Source of the DNA: Bacteroidota bacterium | GTDB taxonomy: Bacteria > Bacteroidota > Bacteroidia > Flavobacteriales > Weeksellaceae | Length of the DNA stretch: 53,762 nt | Direction of reading: 5' to 3' | Assembly: GCA_018266955.1 (NCBI GenBank) | Contig: JAFDZI010000056.1 | Location: forward strand, 1-53,762 | Part shown: positions 51,143 through 53,762 of the stretch, piece after piece | How positions within the stretch are numbered: the stretch's first letter is position 1 | How the letters are laid out: every line of letters begins with the position of its first letter | Made by a program: the position numbers and the translations under genes | Notes under the pieces: generated by a model | What the model was told of the DNA's origin: nothing | What the model saw: only the letters and a program-made list of their open reading frames with translations | Databases searched by the model: none

Positions 51143-52804
51143 ATGAAAAATTTTTGGTTTCTTATATTATTTTCGGGTATAAGTTATGCCCAATCTTATT
51201 CAATAGAATACAAAACTTCTTTTGAAGGGAAAATCAATGAAAAGCAAGATCCCATCGTTGTTCTTGCGGATAAAAAAGAAAATTATATCCTCAGCGATGC
51301 TATTCTCAAACAAAAAAAGGAAAAGCCTTATGAGGTAATTAAAAATATTGTATCCGAATCCAAAACTATTAGTTATGGTTTTTTAAAGGATGAAGTTGCA
51401 GCAACCGAATCGGATAAAGCTTTGAAAACTTATACCTATGAGTTGAAGGCTGATACCAAAAAAATCTTAGGCTATACTTGTAAAAAAGCCGTAACGACGG
51501 TTAATTCCAATACCATAGAAATTTGGTACACCAATGATTTGGGAATTTATGCAGGACCTCAACTTTTGGGACAGAATCTTGGTTTGGTGCTGGAAATCGT
51601 GAGAAACGGAAGTACTTCCACCAAAGCGTATGCTTTAAAAAGGGAAAAGAACATCAATGCTGCTAAGATTGTTCCTGAGCAAAATGTACAATTTACCGAT
51701 GCGTTGAGTTATAAAGATTTGTTATGGAAAAGTAAATTCGTCACTCTGCCGGTTTTTACACAACAAACCATCAATTTTAGCGACAAAAGCACATCGGATG
51801 AGGTGATCCAACGAAAGGCCAACGGAACCATTATTCTTCGCAAAATAAAATTTCCTACCATATCTTTAGGCAGTCAAGTTTTTGTAGAACTACACGAGCA
51901 ATCCCAAGGTGATGCTTATGATAGGACGGGTACTGTTTTTGTGATTCCTCAAGAAAAATCATTGTCCTTTTTAGATGCATTGGATAAGGGAGTGAAGACC
52001 ATTCCAGCTTATGACAACGGAAACGGAAAGTCCTATTATGGGGTTGGGATAACAGAGAATTATTTGCCTGCTTTGGAACTGATGCGCTTTTTTACTCCTT
52101 TTGGTGTAAAGCAGTTTAATCATATTCAACTTAAAAATAAAAACTGGGAAGAAAGAGCCAACTACCGACAAGACATCAGTGAGTTATCGCCCAGTTTGAG
52201 CGGTAAAGAATTGTGGGTAGGTACTTTTATAGGAAATTATGATAAAGGCGGACACAAGGTGGATTTGGAAATAACCATTCATGAAAATGATGGGCAAGTA
52301 TTCAAAAATAATTTTAATTTGCCGATTTTCAATTCATTAAATATTATGGAAATGGCAGGACAGGATTATGCCACCATGTTCAATAATGAAAAAGGATTGG
52401 AAGTGAGTTTTGATTTGAAAAAGGATGTCAACCAAGCGGTACTTCGCTATACCAGCACAGGACATGGCGGATGGGGCAATGGGGATGAATTTGTGCCTAA
52501 AGAAAACAAAATTTATTTGGATGGCAACCTGGTACATGCCTTTATTCCGTGGCGAAGTGAATGTGGTAGTTACCGCTTGTACAACCCTGCATCCGGAAAC
52601 TTTAGCAATGGACTATCGTCCTCAGATCTTAGTCGTAGCAATTGGTGTCCAGGTACGGTTACCAATCCCAACTTTATACCTTTAGGAAATTTAAAAGCAG
52701 GTAAACATACCATTAGAATTCAAATTCCACAGGGAGAAAATGAAGGTTCCAGCTTTAGTTCTTGGAATGTAAGTGGCGTGATTTTGGGAAATACAAATCC
52801 GTAA
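51143..52804 (+). CDS. Exported PNGase F-like glycosidase with N-terminal GLPGLI-like domain
   Basis: Predicted peptide-N-glycosidase, removing N-glycans from glycoproteins. The 553-residue protein has a signal peptide (to SYAQS). Residues about 20-170 look like the GLPGLI family: GYTCKKA, IEIWYTNDLG, AGPQLLGQNLGLVLEI. The PNGase F part spans about 210-553. AYDRTG (Asp260) corresponds to the catalytic Asp of the Elizabethkingia enzyme, and TGHGGWGNGDEFVPKEN (Glu449) to its catalytic Glu region, followed by SRSNWCPGT. The fusion suggests a type II-like PNGase. Confidence 0.88.
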   Translation: MKNFWFLILFSGISYAQSYSIEYKTSFEGKINEKQDPIVVLADKKENYILSDAILKQKKEKPYEVIKNIVSESKTISYGFLKDEVAATESDKALKTYTYELKADTKKILGYTCKKAVTTVNSNTIEIWYTNDLGIYAGPQLLGQNLGLVLEIVRNGSTSTKAYALKREKNINAAKIVPEQNVQFTDALSYKDLLWKSKFVTLPVFTQQTINFSDKSTSDEVIQRKANGTIILRKIKFPTISLGSQVFVELHEQSQGDAYDRTGTVFVIPQEKSLSFLDALDKGVKTIPAYDNGNGKSYYGVGITENYLPALELMRFFTPFGVKQFNHIQLKNKNWEERANYRQDISELSPSLSGKELWVGTFIGNYDKGGHKVDLEITIHENDGQVFKNNFNLPIFNSLNIMEMAGQDYATMFNNEKGLEVSFDLKKDVNQAVLRYTSTGHGGWGNGDEFVPKENKIYLDGNLVHAFIPWRSECGSYRLYNPASGNFSNGLSSSDLSRSNWCPGTVTNPNFIPLGNLKAGKHTIRIQIPQGENEGSSFSSWNVSGVILGNTNP

Positions 52805-52861
52805 TGTGTTGGGGGATTTAAAATTAATACTGTGTACATTTGTTTTTGTTTAAAATAAAAA

Positions 52862-52906
52862 GAATTTCAATTTCATTTAACAAAAAAATATCTATATTTG
52901 AAATTC
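52862..52906 (+). promoter_or_regulatory. Promoter with flanking inverted repeat
   Basis: GAATTTCAA (52862-52870) and TTGAAATTC (52898-52906) form a perfect 9-bp inverted repeat that brackets the -7 box TATATTTG (52893-52900), 25 bases before the ATG at 52926. Confidence 0.45.
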
Positions 52907-52925
52907 ATAAAAAATAATATTAAAA

Positions 52926-53732
52926 ATGAAAAGAAATACCCTACTTCTTTTAGCTTCTTTCACTGCTAGTTTGTTCTTTGGACAAAATAAATTTGAAGAA
53001 GTAAATACTTCCAAAAAACTTGCTGCATCGTACCGAACCATTAAGGATAAAGACAAAGACGATTATTTTCAACAATATTTCTGGTTGGTCAAAGCTGAAG
53101 AACTAAAGACCTATCCACATTTGGCCAAAATAAAAGCCAATGTATTGTACCAATTTGTTAAAGAAATTTATCCGGAAGCGGTTACCAAAAAATTAGATAA
53201 AGACGAACAAATACTTAGGGCTAATGCAGGTTTGGCATTGGATCAGCTTTTTAAGAAAAAAGATTTTAAAAGTACCTTGGCAATGGATAATGTAATTGCC
53301 TATGTGGACCCAAGTAAAAAACTCTATTTTACCGAAGTAAATCCTGAAAAAATTACAGAATTAATCCCGAAGCAACTTTATTCTTTTTCATCTTTGGATA
53401 AAAGAACCAAAAATGAAAAGTTCTATTTTCTTTGGTTGGATGATGACAAATACCGTATTATGAGTACAATCCCTCCAACAGAGGATAAGAAATTCTATAA
53501 ATCGTTAGAAGAGTACATGCCGAATTACAAGTTCTCTAGTTTTTCGCCCGAAGTAAAAAAAGGGAATAAAGGTGACAAAAAAGATGCGGATTATTACTAT
53601 ATTACTCCTTTCCAAGAAGGCAACGAAAATATTCAATACCGTACCGAAGATTTTAAAAAATTCGAATTGGTGCGTTATAAAGAAGCGGGTGGTGCTTGGG
53701 AAAATATCGATAAGAAAAAAAAGAAAAAATAA
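52926..53732 (+). CDS. Exported hypothetical protein with lysine-rich tail
   Basis: A 268-residue protein with a clear signal peptide (MKRNTLLLLASFTASLFFGQ). I do not recognise a domain. The mature part is rich in lysine, aspartate and aromatic residues and ends in a run of lysines just before the stop. Its promoter has an inverted repeat, and a terminator starts ten bases after the stop. Confidence 0.7.
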   Translation: MKRNTLLLLASFTASLFFGQNKFEEVNTSKKLAASYRTIKDKDKDDYFQQYFWLVKAEELKTYPHLAKIKANVLYQFVKEIYPEAVTKKLDKDEQILRANAGLALDQLFKKKDFKSTLAMDNVIAYVDPSKKLYFTEVNPEKITELIPKQLYSFSSLDKRTKNEKFYFLWLDDDKYRIMSTIPPTEDKKFYKSLEEYMPNYKFSSFSPEVKKGNKGDKKDADYYYITPFQEGNENIQYRTEDFKKFELVRYKEAGGAWENIDKKKKKK

Positions 53733-53741
53733 TATAAGGAG

Positions 53742-53762
53742 GCTGTCCGAAAAGGACAGCTT
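53742..53762 (+). terminator. Terminator at the window end
   Basis: GCTGTCC (53742-53748), GAAAA loop, GGACAGC (53754-53760), then TT; the T tract is cut by the end of the window. Confidence 0.8.

Overview
The window is chromosomal DNA from a member of the Bacteroidota, class Flavobacteriia, most likely near Weeksellaceae (the Chryseobacterium/Elizabethkingia/Empedobacter group). The evidence: AT-rich intergenic DNA, almost no Shine-Dalgarno sequences, many TAnnTTTG -7 promoter boxes, the rpmB-rpmG-DUF4295-ftsY cluster, a type IX secretion plug protein (DUF5103), a GLPGLI/PNGase F-type exported protein, and flavobacterial OmpA proteins with calcium-binding repeats. The species is an inference I cannot confirm. 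I see no tRNA, rRNA, CRISPR array, integrase or complete insertion sequence.

Layout. 1-6190 holds xthA (exonuclease III), convergent purK-purE, a flavin monooxygenase with an N-terminal zinc-ribbon-like segment, and a fused eukaryote-type UMP synthase. 6190-12830 is an accessory stretch: gene remnants, small hypothetical proteins, a lipoprotein, a putative uracil-DNA-glycosylase-like protein, a WG-repeat gene broken by a frameshift at a T run, a receiver-like gene whose start lies inside a perfect hairpin, a DUF4143-type AAA ATPase and a WYL regulator. 12889-25652 is mostly core: M23 peptidase, gpsA-aroC with two thioredoxin-fold proteins, a YkvA-like protein, an M16 peptidase pair (one active, one without zinc ligands), lnt, the L28/L33/DUF4295 operon, ftsY and a GlsB-like membrane protein. 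25691-36457 holds sppA divergent from folK, two tandem OmpA paralogues, recQ, an exported glutaminase, an M3 peptidase and a YchJ-like protein. 36720-41194 has a TonB-dependent siderophore receptor, deoC and a tRNA-dihydrouridine synthase. 41504-46803 is a complete cytochrome c-type nitric oxide reductase operon, norCBQD plus norE/norF-like subunits. 47086-53732 carries the type IX plug protein, yjdM-hemH, an RsmB/NOP methyltransferase, the PNGase F-like protein and an exported hypothetical protein.

How the genes fit together. The nor operon encodes the enzyme (NorC, NorB), its AAA+/VWA activation pair (NorQ, NorD) and two accessory membrane subunits, so the cell should detoxify or respire nitric oxide; hemH nearby makes haem. 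The siderophore receptor has a very clear promoter flanked by two copies of one operator-like sequence in opposite orientation, which fits metal-dependent repression. Lnt, SppA, M23, OmpA and the DUF5103 protein are all envelope functions.

The most interesting non-coding signals are two. First, two distant intergenic copies (about 1129-1232 and 39173-39274, opposite strands) share conserved single-stranded blocks, while two stems differ in sequence but keep pairing, which is compensatory change. Second, the predicted 5' leaders of xthA, lnt and the M23 gene share an element with complementary CGCC/GGCG arms and a CAATAAA box just before the start codon, all in leaders of roughly 110-120 nt.
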